Shown here piece after piece: positions 34,885 through 43,469 of a DNA stretch of 64,000 bases (positions are counted from its first letter, which is position 1; each line of letters opens with the position of its first letter). The DNA is from Sphingopyxis sp. OAS728 (GTDB lineage Bacteria; Pseudomonadota; Alphaproteobacteria; Sphingomonadales; Sphingomonadaceae). A model generated the notes under the pieces. That model searched no databases and had not been told where the DNA came from. It saw only the letters and a list, made by a program, of their open reading frames with translations. The stretch is taken from assembly GCF_014873485.1 (NCBI RefSeq), contig NZ_JADBDT010000001.1:4644501-4708500 (forward strand), written 5' to 3'. The translations under genes were made by a program, and so were the position numbers.

Positions 34885-36597
34885 ATGACCCTCGGCCCCT
34901 CCGCATGGCCCGAAGCCGATCGCGAGCATTATTGGAACATCCAGCAGACCGCGCTTCCCGGCAATCCGCCCGCGCGGGGCAGGGGCGGCGCCGTCTCGAC
35001 CGCGCTCAACGGGCTTGCGGCGCGCGTTGGCGAAGAGGCGCTGCGGCAGGGCGGCTCGGCGGTCGATGCGGTGATGAGCACGGCACTCGCGCAGATCGTC
35101 CTCGGCGGCGGCGCGGTCATCAGCTTCTTCGGCATCCTGTCGCTCATGCATTATGACGCGGCGAGCAACGACGTGACCTCGCTCAATGCGGGGTGGAACA
35201 CCGTGCTCGCCGAGGACGATCCGATGTCGATCCCGGGCAAGCTCAACCCGGCGGCCGACGGCGTGACCAACATGATGCTCGAAGGCGAACCGTCGGGACG
35301 CACTGCGATGGTCGGCGGCTTCATGCGCGGGCTCGAGGCAGCGCACCGGCGTTTCGGCAGGCTGCCGTTCGCGCGCCTGTTCGACGCCGCGATCGAACTC
35401 GCCGAGGACGGGTTCGCGGTTTCGGCGGGGCTCGCGCGCTACATCGACGTGCGCAAGGCGGACCTCGCGCGCCTGCCCGAAACGCGCTCGATCTTCTACA
35501 AGGACGACGGCACGCCCTATGTCGAGGGCGACCATTTCCGCCAACCCGCGCTCGCCGAAACCCTCCGCCGCGTCGCGAGCGAGGGCGCCGACTATATGTA
35601 CAAGGGCGCTTGGGCGGCGCGCTGCGTCGAGGCGATACAGCGCGACGGCGGCAAGATGACGCTACAGGACCTCGTCGACTATCGCCCAATCTGGTCAACC
35701 CCCGCCACGGTGGAGCGGGAGGGATATACGATCGCGGTCCTCGGCGAGCCCTGCGAAGGCTCGGTCAACCTCATCGAATCGCTCAATCTGGCCGAGGCCG
35801 CAGGGATCAAGGAACTCGGCCACTGGTCGACCTCGTCCGACAGCCTTGTACGGCTCGCCAAATGCTGCGCGGCGATCGGCGGGATGCGCTACGAAAGCCC
35901 CGAAGAGCAGCAAAAGGCCTTTCCGGGTATCGACATGAGCCGCGCGTCGCGCCTGACCCGCGAACATGCCGGCGAGCTCTGGCAGCGGCTGGTCGATCAG
36001 GAACCGGTGCGCTTCCTTCCGAAGGGGACGCATTCGGACGTCGTTGTCGCGGTCGATGCCGACGGCAACATGGCCGCGCTCTGTCACTCGATCAATTGCC
36101 TGATCTGGGGCCAGACCGCGATCGTCGTCGATGGTGTGTCGGTCGGCGACCCCGCCGCTTATATGCAGTCAATGGTCGCGGCGACGCCGCGCGGCGCGCA
36201 ACTGCCCAATCCGATCGAGGTCGGGCTCGTGATCAAGGACGGTCAGCCCGAAATCGCCTGGTCGTCGATGGGGGTCGGATTGCATTATCAGACGACCCAA
36301 TCACTCTTGAACGTGATCGACTTCGGAATGACGATCGAGCAGGCCGCCGATGCGCCGCGCCTGCTGCTGCCGATCTCGCCCGACGGCAGCCAGCGCGAAC
36401 TGATCCTGCGCGTCGTCGATGGCGAGTTTTCGGAAGAGCTGCTCGATGCAACAGGGCTTGAAATCAGATCGATCCCGCCCGCCGAGGCACGCTTCGCACA
36501 GGGGCTATGGGTGGCGGTCCGGCGCGATCCGTCGACCGGCGACCTCACGGCCATTTCGCCGCGCTATACCAATGGGCAGGCGGCGGCGATTCTCTGA
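34885..36597 (+). CDS. gamma-glutamyltransferase-like Ntn hydrolase 4
   Basis: This is a 570-residue protein from the ATG at 34885 (AAAGGA upstream), with no signal peptide. The GGT hallmark is ALRQGGSAVDAVMSTALAQ. The processing region reads GTHSDVVVAVDADGN, with Ser384 where classical GGTs have Thr. NTVLAEDDPMSIPG stands where the glutamate-binding Arg motif is expected, and SSMGVGLHYQTTQ replaces GGSR. It is clearly paralogous to the third GGT-like protein but lacks its Tat-type signal, so the two would work on opposite sides of the inner membrane. It is the last gene of the MFS-S9-GGT operon. Confidence 0.87.
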   Translation: MTLGPSAWPEADREHYWNIQQTALPGNPPARGRGGAVSTALNGLAARVGEEALRQGGSAVDAVMSTALAQIVLGGGAVISFFGILSLMHYDAASNDVTSLNAGWNTVLAEDDPMSIPGKLNPAADGVTNMMLEGEPSGRTAMVGGFMRGLEAAHRRFGRLPFARLFDAAIELAEDGFAVSAGLARYIDVRKADLARLPETRSIFYKDDGTPYVEGDHFRQPALAETLRRVASEGADYMYKGAWAARCVEAIQRDGGKMTLQDLVDYRPIWSTPATVEREGYTIAVLGEPCEGSVNLIESLNLAEAAGIKELGHWSTSSDSLVRLAKCCAAIGGMRYESPEEQQKAFPGIDMSRASRLTREHAGELWQRLVDQEPVRFLPKGTHSDVVVAVDADGNMAALCHSINCLIWGQTAIVVDGVSVGDPAAYMQSMVAATPRGAQLPNPIEVGLVIKDGQPEIAWSSMGVGLHYQTTQSLLNVIDFGMTIEQAADAPRLLLPISPDGSQRELILRVVDGEFSEELLDATGLEIRSIPPAEARFAQGLWVAVRRDPSTGDLTAISPRYTNGQAAAIL

Positions 36598-36899
36598 CGG
36601 TTCCCGCAGCGCACGGTGATATCGAAACGGTGATGCACAACGACCGAAAAGTTCGACAGATCACCGGAGGTCCGGGCGATCGTCGCTTGCCGCCCAGTTC
36701 AGCATCGCCAGCGCCCGTTGCATTATTTTACCCCGAGCTGGCGTTTCGAATGGGAAGCAAGAGTGTCGATCACTCAGGCGGCTACTTTGGGCCGCGACGT
36801 CGGCTCGCCGCGTCCGTTGCACGGCCGGGCAACATCGCATTTGGCGTGGCGTCGGGCGATGCGGCACGGGCGGGCATATTTGTTCGACAGGAGCGTTTC
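36598..36899. other. intergenic region, no gene seen
   Basis: These 302 bp separate the end of the catabolic island from the next gene. I find no ORF with family resemblance, no clear terminator and no copy of the island's operator palindrome. Confidence 0.45.
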
Positions 36900-37448
36900 A
36901 TGCCCAGACTCTTCGGCCCGATCGCCGCGCTTTGCCTGGCAAGCGCGATATCGCTCGCTGCCCCCTTGGCGCAAGCCCAGGAAGCGGCGCCGGCCGCTTC
37001 GCTCGCCACCGGGGTCAAGGTCTATGACCAGAATGGCGAAGAAGTTGGCCAGATAGCGAAAGTGTCGGGTGACAGGGTTGCGGTGTCGATCGACGGCAAT
37101 GGGCTGGTGGTTCCCAAAAACGCCTTTGTGAAGGGCGCCAAGGGACCGGCGTTGAAAGCGCCTAAGGCGAAGATCCTCGCGGTCCTGAGGCAGGCCGAGG
37201 CCGATGCCGCGGCGGTAGACGGCGCATTGAAACCCGGCGCCGAGGTCCGCAGCGCCGATGGTGCCGCGGTGCTTGGCAAGGTCACGGCGATGGCGCCCCA
37301 AGGCGCGGTGCTGGCGACGAGCGAAGGCAATATCACCATGCCTCGTGCTGCATTTTTCCTGTCGGACAAGGGATTGGCGATGAAGGTCGATGAAGCGCAG
37401 TTTCTCGCCGGTGTCCGGGCGGCGCGAGCGCAAAAGAAGGGCGGTTGA
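36900..37448 (+). CDS. small exported protein with two internal repeats, function unknown
   Basis: This is a 182-residue protein. The ATG at 36900 follows AGGAG and begins a clear signal peptide (MPRLFGPIAALCLASAISLA, cleaved near AQAQEA). The mature part holds two copies of a roughly 65-residue unit. The first starts GVKVYDQNGEEVGQIAKV and the second GAEVRSADGAAVLGKVTAM; each continues with a short strand-like stretch, a conserved P-x-x-AF and a helix with A-x-x-L. The start of each unit resembles a PRC-barrel strand pair. I do not recognise a named family. It is monocistronic and followed by a convergent porin gene. Confidence 0.7.
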   Translation: MPRLFGPIAALCLASAISLAAPLAQAQEAAPAASLATGVKVYDQNGEEVGQIAKVSGDRVAVSIDGNGLVVPKNAFVKGAKGPALKAPKAKILAVLRQAEADAAAVDGALKPGAEVRSADGAAVLGKVTAMAPQGAVLATSEGNITMPRAAFFLSDKGLAMKVDEAQFLAGVRAARAQKKGG

Positions 37449-37475
37449 TGGCGCGCGGCGATTTTCGAGGCGGCT

Positions 37476-38669
37476 TCAGAATCCCAAAAGGCTGAAACTC
37501 GCCTCGGCGCGCAGGCCGATAACCAGCGCGTCCGTGATGGCGCGGTCGGCCGACGGGCGGTGGATGTAATGGATGTTCGGCTGGACCGCGAGCCACGGTG
37601 CGACCTGCGCGCGATAGGTCGCCTCTACCGCGACCTCGGCCGACGCCGCGCTCGTCGCCGCGCGCCATGAGTCCGACGTGAAGGCGGCCGCGAATGCGAT
37701 GCCGAACTCGTCCGCTTCGCGTCCAGGGACCCAGCCGCTGAATTTGAGGCCGCCGCTCGCAAAACGGTCGAACATATTATACCGCCCGCTGGCGGTGCCG
37801 AGCCGGGCGAATGCGTCGACCCTGCGGCCCGATCGTTCGATGAGCGGGACCTCGGCGCGGACATAGGTCCCGGCATTGCCGTCGCCTGCGGCATTCCCGT
37901 CGTTGCGCTCAAAGTCGGCAGTATAGCGCCAGTGGCCGAGCAGCAGCTTGCCTTCGCCCAGCGGCGCCTCAAGCTCGCCGACGAGCAACGCGCCGTCGGC
38001 ATGACCGAGCTTGACCGCCGTCCGTCCCGGATGCGCCGGATCGCCGGGAACGCCGTCGAGAACCGCGGCGCGAACCGTCCAGCCTTCGGCCGGCGTGACC
38101 GCCAGCCGCGCCGCGAGCGAGGTCGAAGGAAAGATCGAGGGGCCGTTCTGCCCGCTCTGCGCGAAATCGGTGCCGATGCCATGCGGGCTGCTGACGAACA
38201 GCCCCGCTGCGTCGAGCGCGTCGAATTCCGAATTGAGATCATAGAGCCCTGCGCGCACCGACACATGTTCGCCGAGCTTCTGGTCGACCCATGCTTCGTA
38301 TAGTCGCAATGCCGAGGTGCCGGTTTCGATATTGCTGACCGCTTGTGCGTCGCCGACGAGGTCGCTGATCGACTTGCCGTTGTTGTAGAGGCCGTAGACA
38401 TGGAGCTGTGCGCCGTTCCAGCCGACGAGCGCTTCCATATCGGCCTCCAGCACGAGGTCGAAATTGTCGAGGTAGCGCGTCCCGCGCTTCAAGCCGCCCG
38501 ACGCGTTGCCGATCACTTCGGCCGTGTAGGTGGCCTGCAAAAGTACTGGGCCGTGCGTTTCGTCGATCTCCGCAGGCGCGTGCGTGTGGGCGTGCGGCAA
38601 ATGACCGTGCGGCGGTGGCAGGGTCACCTCCTCGCCGGCGGCTGCAAGCATCAGGGCGGAAAGAAGCAT
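37476..38669 (-). CDS. OprB-type carbohydrate porin
   Basis: This is a 397-residue outer-membrane protein. A short signal peptide is followed by a His/Pro-rich segment (PPPHGHLPHAHTHAPA) that may bind metal. The barrel has OprB features: an early TYTAEVIGNASGGLKRGTRY segment, LYEAWVDQKLGEHVSVRAGL and DLNSEFDALDAAGLFVSSPH. It ends in SLLGF, with a terminal Phe as usual for assembly by BAM. Its ATG overlaps the stop of an upstream porin remnant (TGATG), so an operon once existed here. It likely admits sugars or other small polar solutes. Confidence 0.8.
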   Translation of the reverse strand: MLLSALMLAAAGEEVTLPPPHGHLPHAHTHAPAEIDETHGPVLLQATYTAEVIGNASGGLKRGTRYLDNFDLVLEADMEALVGWNGAQLHVYGLYNNGKSISDLVGDAQAVSNIETGTSALRLYEAWVDQKLGEHVSVRAGLYDLNSEFDALDAAGLFVSSPHGIGTDFAQSGQNGPSIFPSTSLAARLAVTPAEGWTVRAAVLDGVPGDPAHPGRTAVKLGHADGALLVGELEAPLGEGKLLLGHWRYTADFERNDGNAAGDGNAGTYVRAEVPLIERSGRRVDAFARLGTASGRYNMFDRFASGGLKFSGWVPGREADEFGIAFAAAFTSDSWRAATSAASAEVAVEATYRAQVAPWLAVQPNIHYIHRPSADRAITDALVIGLRAEASFSLLGF

Positions 38670-38969
38670 CAGAAACTCACCATGAAGGCTAGGCGGATAC
38701 GGTCGAGCCAGTCCGACGGCTGCAGCGATCCGGCATAGCGCGGATCGAGCGGGCGATAGTGATACCAGAGCAGGTCAAGCTGCAGGCGCGACGCCGGGAT
38801 GTAGGAAATGCCAAGGCCGTGCAGGCGATAATTGGTCGCGAGGTCGATATTGTCGTGGCTGAACGCTGAGAGCACCGAGTCCACCTCGACCTCCGAGAAA
38901 ATTATAGGCGATACGGAAATCGCCGCGAGAGGCCAGCCGCCCTGCCACAGCGAGGCTAAGCGTCTTCAT
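38669..38969 (-). pseudogene. remnant of an outer-membrane porin C-terminus
   Basis: Two short frames fit together only with a frameshift. The upstream one reads GDFRIAYNF, then loses the frame. The other reads VDSVLSAFSHDNIDLATNYR and continues to RLAFMVSF, a typical barrel end with terminal Phe. Just upstream, after the PepSY remnant's stop, a good GGAGAGG site leads to an ATG whose frame stops after 13 codons. I read this as a porin gene that lost its 5' part and suffered a frameshift. Confidence 0.5.
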
Positions 38970-39000
38970 GGCGAGAAGAGTGCGGCCCGTCTTGCATATT

Positions 39001-39830
39001 CTATTCCTCTCCGGAGGCCGTCTTTATCGACCGTTGCTGACGCGAGGCTGACACGGGTCTTGACCGTGGTTTGCGGCGTTTGGCCCACAGCAGCACGCCC
39101 GCGACGATCATCGTGATCAGCCACAGGCCGATCACGATCGACAACAGGTGTCCGACGATCCTGCCGGCTTCGCCGGTGTGGATCGGGAACAAGGCGCTCA
39201 TGAACGCGCGCGCAGGCTCCGCCTCGGCAATCGGATAGGGCCGCGGACGCTGCCGTCATTCGCGTCGACCAGGACGATGCTGCCGCCATAGGCGCGGCGG
39301 ATCTCGCCGGGCGCGCGGACGCGGATGCGATAGGTCGCATCGCCGTCCTTGGGCCAGGCAACCTGCGTCAGGCGACTGCCCGGGATGGCGGCGAGCGCGG
39401 CCGACGCCGCCGTTACAAAGCCCACCGGTGGACCCGTCATCGCATTGTCGGGCAGAGAAACCGGAGCGGCGCCGATCAACTCGCCAAAGCCGTCCTCGAA
39501 CTTCAGGATCGTGCCGTCGCCGGCGATGCGGACCTTGCGGCTCTCGCCGTCCTTGTCCTTGAGATAGATGGTGTAGCGGTCGGTGAGCCCCGCGGTCGTC
39601 CAGATCTTTGTGACCTTGCCGCCGCTTCCGGGCGGAACGAGCGCCTCGATCCGCCGTTCGATCGCGCCGAGTTCGGTCGGGCGATGGATCGCCGAAATCG
39701 TCCGGTCGGCGATTTCCCAATGGAAGACGATCAGGATACCCGTAATCGCCTGGAGCAACCAGAAGATTGCAGCGCCGAGGCTCAGCCATCGGTGAAGGGG
39801 CGGGATACGGCGGCGCGGCGACGGCTGCAC
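39001..39830 (-). pseudogene. PepSY-associated TM protein, frameshifted
   Basis: From a GTG at 39830 the frame encodes LHRWLSLGAAIFWLLQAITG (first membrane helix) and a PepSY-like periplasmic part, then runs off after DANDGSVRGP into an Arg-rich tail ending at 39198. The expected continuation, YPIAEAEPARAF then LFPIHTGEAGRIVGHLL and a last membrane helix, is in another frame from about 39234 to 39001. One base inserted or lost near 39230 would restore a protein of about 276 residues. It could be true decay or a sequencing error. An intact PepSY protein is encoded at 48313. Confidence 0.65.
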
Positions 39831-39834
39831 GGAT

Positions 39835-40239
39835 GTGGCCGGCCGCGACCGACCTCATTTCATCGGGGGCAACGCGGTCGAAAATAATCTGGTTTTCTTC
39901 CCCAGTTCGGCGATCCTCGGCGGCATCGACAAATGGCCCGCCGCCTTTTTTGCGCGCGGGCTGTGGGACTATGCCGCCTCGCTGCAGGGAACCGTCGAAA
40001 GCTATCGCCGCGTTCGGGGGCCGAAGGAGCTGGTCGTGGTGCGCGCGCCGCATCCCTATGAAGTATGGCCCGGAGAGGAACAGGGAAGAGTGCGAGAGCG
40101 GATGGTGGCGTTCGCGACGGGCGTCATCCAGGGCCGAAATAGCATTGCCGGCGGACGCCCCTGGCGCGACATGAAGGAACTGGTTGCGACTAGCTCGGAC
40201 GTCTGGGAAGCCTCGACCAAGCCGACGGTCGTGCCCTGA
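39835..40239 (+). pseudogene. N-terminally truncated fragment, possibly a hydrolase C-terminus
   Basis: This open frame of 134 codons has coding character (GGNAVENNLVFFPSSAILGG, VVVRAPHPYEVWPGEEQ, GGRPWRDMKELVATSSDVWE) but no convincing start or ribosome site; an in-frame stop lies at 39793. It abuts the start of the PepSY remnant head to head. I do not recognise the family with certainty, but the pattern resembles the C-terminal part of an alpha/beta hydrolase. It is probably what remains after a deletion. Confidence 0.4.
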
Positions 40240-40281
40240 CCGTCGGCGTCGGCCCGCCGCTTTTATTTCGCGTTGCGCCTG

Positions 40282-40298
40282 CGACAGCGTGGTGACAG
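40282..40298 (+). promoter_or_regulatory. TctD-type direct repeat (CGACAG-N5-TGACAG)
   Basis: Two hexamers spaced 11 bp start to start, as expected for tandem binding of OmpR-family response regulators. The first has one mismatch (C for T). It is 50 bp upstream of the serine hydrolase gene at 40348. Related pairs are at 42054, 44640 and 46767. Confidence 0.55.
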
Positions 40299-40347
40299 CC
40301 GGGGGCCGCACGATGCGGCCCTGATCGAAAAAATGGGGAGTGACGCC

Positions 40348-41925
40348 GTGAATGACATGAACCTGACGCGGCGGCGGGCCGGGCAGCTTGTTATGGGAGC
40401 CAGCGCCTTTGTAATGCTTGGTGGCTGTGTCGACCGTATCGGCCGCGTATCGGCCGCCACCCCCGGTCTCGGTCCGGTCCAGCCCGACACCTACAGGGAC
40501 GGCTTGCTGCGCAGCACGCCCGAGGCGCAGGGCGTCTCGTCCGACGCGGTCCTCGCCTTTCTTGCCGACGTCGAAAGCGCGGGGCTCGAACTTCATTCCT
40601 TCATGCTCATGCGCAATCGCCACGTCGTTGCCGAAGGCTGGTGGTGGCCCTATTCGCCGGGGCGTATCCATATCACCCACTCGTTGACCAAGAGCGTAAC
40701 CGCGGTCGCGGCTGGCCTGGCGATCGACGAGGGGCGCTTCGGCTTCGACGACAAGGTCGTCTCTTTCTTCCCCGAATATGTGCCGGCCGACGCCAGCGAG
40801 AATATGCGCGCGATGACGGTGCGCAATCTGCTGACGATGCAATGCGGTCACGACGAGGAGACGTCGGGGTCGAAATGGCGCCCGATCGACACGCCCTGGG
40901 CGGCCGAATTCTTCAAGATTCCGGTGGTGCATCAGCCGGGTAGGCATTTCCAATACACCAGCGCGGCCAGCTTCATGCTCTCGGCGATCGTCAGCAAGAC
41001 GACCGGACAGCCGATGGCCGACTATCTGAAGCCGCGCTTTTTCGAGCCGATGGGCATCGACCGTTGGCATTGGGACACGAGCCCCGGCGGTGTCAGTCCC
41101 GGCGGCAACGGGTTGACGTGGAATACCGCGGCGTCGGTCAAGCTGGGCGCGGTGCATGCCAGCGGCGGGACATGGAACGGCCACCGCATCCTGTCCGAAA
41201 AATGGGTGCGCGAGGCGACGACCGAGCAGACGCCGGGCGACAAAGACGGCGCCTATGGTTATCAATGGTGGATGGGGCCGGGCAAAGCCTATCTCGCGCT
41301 CGGTCTGTTCAGCCAGATGTCGATCGTCTTTCCCGAACATAATGCCGTTCTCGCGCTGTTTTCGGCGATCAAGGGCAGCAAGAAGATCAAGCCGCTGATC
41401 TGGAAGCATTTCCCGGCCGCCTTCGTCGCGGACAAACTGCCGGCAGATCCCGATGCGGTGGTCCTGCAGCGCAAGACCGCGGGGCTTCGTTTGCTGCCAG
41501 CGCTTGCAGCGAGCAATTTGCCGGTTCCGCCCGGCGTCAGCGGTAAGCGCCTGACGATCGAGGCGAACGATCAGGGCGCCGAATGGATGTCGTTCGATTT
41601 TGCCGGGGACCGCTGCACCTACCGGATGCGCGATGCACACGGCGAACATACGGTCACCGCGGGCTTCGCCGACTATCTCGAACAGGATACGAGCATGACG
41701 GGCAACCGTTTGCACCATGAATATCGGCCGCCGAGCCAGCGGGTTGTCGCGGGCGCGCGCTGGACCGCGGCCAATAAGCTCGAGATGATCTGGCAGTTCG
41801 TCGAAACGGCATTCCGCGACACGCTTGTCTGCACCTTCACCGCCGACGGCGTTACCGTCGACCGCAGCGTCAATGTGAACTCGGCCGAGGAGCGGCTGCC
41901 GACCCTGACGGGCCGGATCGCCTGA
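40348..41925 (+). CDS. beta-lactamase-fold serine hydrolase, lipoprotein-like
   Basis: This is a 525-residue protein. GGGGAG at 40335-40340 suits the GTG at 40348; ATG codons at 40333 and 40357 are alternatives. The N-terminus has paired arginines (NLTRRRAGQLVMGASAF) and a lipobox-like LGGC, so it is probably an exported lipoprotein. The class C beta-lactamase/EstB-type domain has SLTK (SxxK) near residue 115 and YTSAAS as the Tyr motif. The C-terminal 130 residues form an extra domain. Such enzymes are esterases, amidases or D-aminopeptidases. A TctD-type repeat lies upstream and a strong terminator downstream, so it is monocistronic and part of the two-component regulon. Confidence 0.85.
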   Translation: MNDMNLTRRRAGQLVMGASAFVMLGGCVDRIGRVSAATPGLGPVQPDTYRDGLLRSTPEAQGVSSDAVLAFLADVESAGLELHSFMLMRNRHVVAEGWWWPYSPGRIHITHSLTKSVTAVAAGLAIDEGRFGFDDKVVSFFPEYVPADASENMRAMTVRNLLTMQCGHDEETSGSKWRPIDTPWAAEFFKIPVVHQPGRHFQYTSAASFMLSAIVSKTTGQPMADYLKPRFFEPMGIDRWHWDTSPGGVSPGGNGLTWNTAASVKLGAVHASGGTWNGHRILSEKWVREATTEQTPGDKDGAYGYQWWMGPGKAYLALGLFSQMSIVFPEHNAVLALFSAIKGSKKIKPLIWKHFPAAFVADKLPADPDAVVLQRKTAGLRLLPALAASNLPVPPGVSGKRLTIEANDQGAEWMSFDFAGDRCTYRMRDAHGEHTVTAGFADYLEQDTSMTGNRLHHEYRPPSQRVVAGARWTAANKLEMIWQFVETAFRDTLVCTFTADGVTVDRSVNVNSAEERLPTLTGRIA

Positions 41926-41974
41926 TCGAACCAGCTGTGAGGGTGCTGACCTGACACCAACACCCGATTTCCTT

Positions 41975-42006
41975 CCCCCGGCGCGGCGAGCGCTGGGGGA
42001 TTTTTC
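41975..42006 (+). terminator. rho-independent terminator
   Basis: A ten-pair stem (CCCCCGGCGC against GCGCTGGGGG, one G-T pair) with a five-base loop is followed by ATTTTTC. It lies 49 bp after the serine hydrolase stop. Confidence 0.85.
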
Positions 42007-42053
42007 TTGCGCTAGAATTTTGAAATGATTTGCGAAAAAGTCTCTGCGCGCCG

Positions 42054-42070
42054 TGACAGCAGCATGACAG
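42054..42070 (+). promoter_or_regulatory. TctD-type direct repeat (TGACAG-N5-TGACAG)
   Basis: This is an exact pair of TGACAG hexamers 11 bp apart, 69 bp upstream of the citrate-type carrier gene. The flanks read GTGACAGC and TGACAGG as in the copies at 44640 and 46767. Confidence 0.65.
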
Positions 42071-42138
42071 GCATCGCCTTTTAGCCAGAGCATGAAACAA
42101 GGTGCACGACGAAGCAGGCGCCTGTAATCGAGACGGGG

Positions 42139-43458
42139 ATGATGCTGACACTTCTGGCATTTTTGATGGTCGCCACCTTCATGACCTTGATCATGACCAA
42201 GCGGCTGTCGGCGCTGATCGCGCTTATCGTCGTGCCGACGATCTTCGCGCTGATCGCCGGCTTCGGCGCCGGGCTGGGCGACATGATGCTGGAGGGTGTG
42301 CGCGACCTGGCACCGACCGGCGTAATGCTGCTGTTTGCGATCCTATATTTCGGGCTGATGATCGACGTCGGCCTGTTCGACCCGCTGGTGAAGACGATCG
42401 TCCGCATTGTCCATGGCGACCCGATGCGCATCTGCATCGGCACCGCCGTGATGACGCTGATCGTCGCCTTGGACGGCGACGGCACCACTACTTACATGAT
42501 CACCGTCTCGGCGCTGCTGCCGCTCTATCGCCATATGAAGATGGACGTGCGCATCATGGCGTGCCTGATCATGATGTCGGTCGCGGTGATGAATGTCGTC
42601 CCATGGGGCGGGCCCACGACGCGCGCCGCGCTGGCGCTCGGCGTCGATCCGCGCGAACTGTTTGTCTCGCTGATCCCGGCGATGATCACCACATCGATCT
42701 GGGTGCTGTTTGTCGCGTGGATTTTCGGCCGCCGCGAACGCAAGCGGCTCGCGTTGCTGCCCGCCGATGCGGTCGACGAGGACGCGACCGGCGAGGAAGT
42801 GATTCGCGAACAGATGGACGGCGAAGATCATCGCCGTCCGGGCCTCTTCTGGTTCAACCTTGCGCTCACCCTCGGCCTGCTCGGCCTCCTGATCGGCGGG
42901 TCGATCCCGCTCGTCATTCTGTTCATGGGCGCTTTCGCGATTGCTGCCGCGGTCAACTATCCCAATTTGCAGCAGCAGAAAGACCGCATCGCGGCGCACG
43001 CGGGCAATGCGATGGCGACCGTCAGCCTGGTGTTTGCGGCGGGTATCTTCACCGGTATCTTGTCGGGAACGAAGATGGTCGATGCGATGGCCAGCTCGGT
43101 GATCGCGGTCATTCCCGACGCGCTCGGCCCCTATATGGCGCCGATCACCGCCTTGCTCAGCATGCCCTTCACCTTCCTGATCTCGAACGACGCCTTTTAT
43201 TTCGGCATGCTGCCGATCCTCGCCGGGACGGGCGCCGAATATGGGGTGACGCCGATGGAAATGGCGCGCGCGTCACTGGTGGGGCAGCAGATCCACCTGC
43301 TCAGCCCGCTCGTCGCCTCGACCTATTTGCTCGTCGGCATGTCGGGTCTCGAACTTGCCGATCATCAGAAATATATCTTCCGCTGGGCGCTGGGCGCATG
43401 TTTCGTCTTCATGGCGACCTGCCTGCTACTCGGCGTCTTTCCGCTCTACGCTGGATGA
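42139..43458 (+). CDS. CitMHS family metal-citrate/H+ symporter
   Basis: This 439-residue membrane protein of the CitMHS family imports citrate, or a close tricarboxylate, complexed to a divalent metal. There are about twelve hydrophobic segments. Family features include MIDVGLFDPLVKTIVRIVHG, VALDGDGTTTYMITVSAL, VPWGGPTTRAA and, late in the protein, GQQIHLLSPLVASTYLLVG. ATG at 42139 is directly followed by another ATG at 42142, which is equally possible. A TctD-type repeat upstream agrees with control by the tricarboxylate-sensing-type two-component system at 44669-46753. It is convergent with the substrate-binding protein gene, 11 bp apart. Confidence 0.9.
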   Translation: MMLTLLAFLMVATFMTLIMTKRLSALIALIVVPTIFALIAGFGAGLGDMMLEGVRDLAPTGVMLLFAILYFGLMIDVGLFDPLVKTIVRIVHGDPMRICIGTAVMTLIVALDGDGTTTYMITVSALLPLYRHMKMDVRIMACLIMMSVAVMNVVPWGGPTTRAALALGVDPRELFVSLIPAMITTSIWVLFVAWIFGRRERKRLALLPADAVDEDATGEEVIREQMDGEDHRRPGLFWFNLALTLGLLGLLIGGSIPLVILFMGAFAIAAAVNYPNLQQQKDRIAAHAGNAMATVSLVFAAGIFTGILSGTKMVDAMASSVIAVIPDALGPYMAPITALLSMPFTFLISNDAFYFGMLPILAGTGAEYGVTPMEMARASLVGQQIHLLSPLVASTYLLVGMSGLELADHQKYIFRWALGACFVFMATCLLLGVFPLYAG

Positions 43459-43469
43459 GGGGCGGCGCG

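Noticed and set aside
1..36597. Microcystin/nodularin (mlr) degradation cluster, known in Sphingopyxis
   Set aside because: There is no MlrA-like CAAX-type membrane protease, and the mixture of peptidases is different. N-methyldehydroalanine would not yield sarcosine.
39256..42093. Open frame of about 945 codons on the minus strand across 39.3-42.1 kb
   Set aside because: It runs antisense to the serine hydrolase gene and reads out of frame through the PepSY remnant. Its sequence has no recognisable domain.
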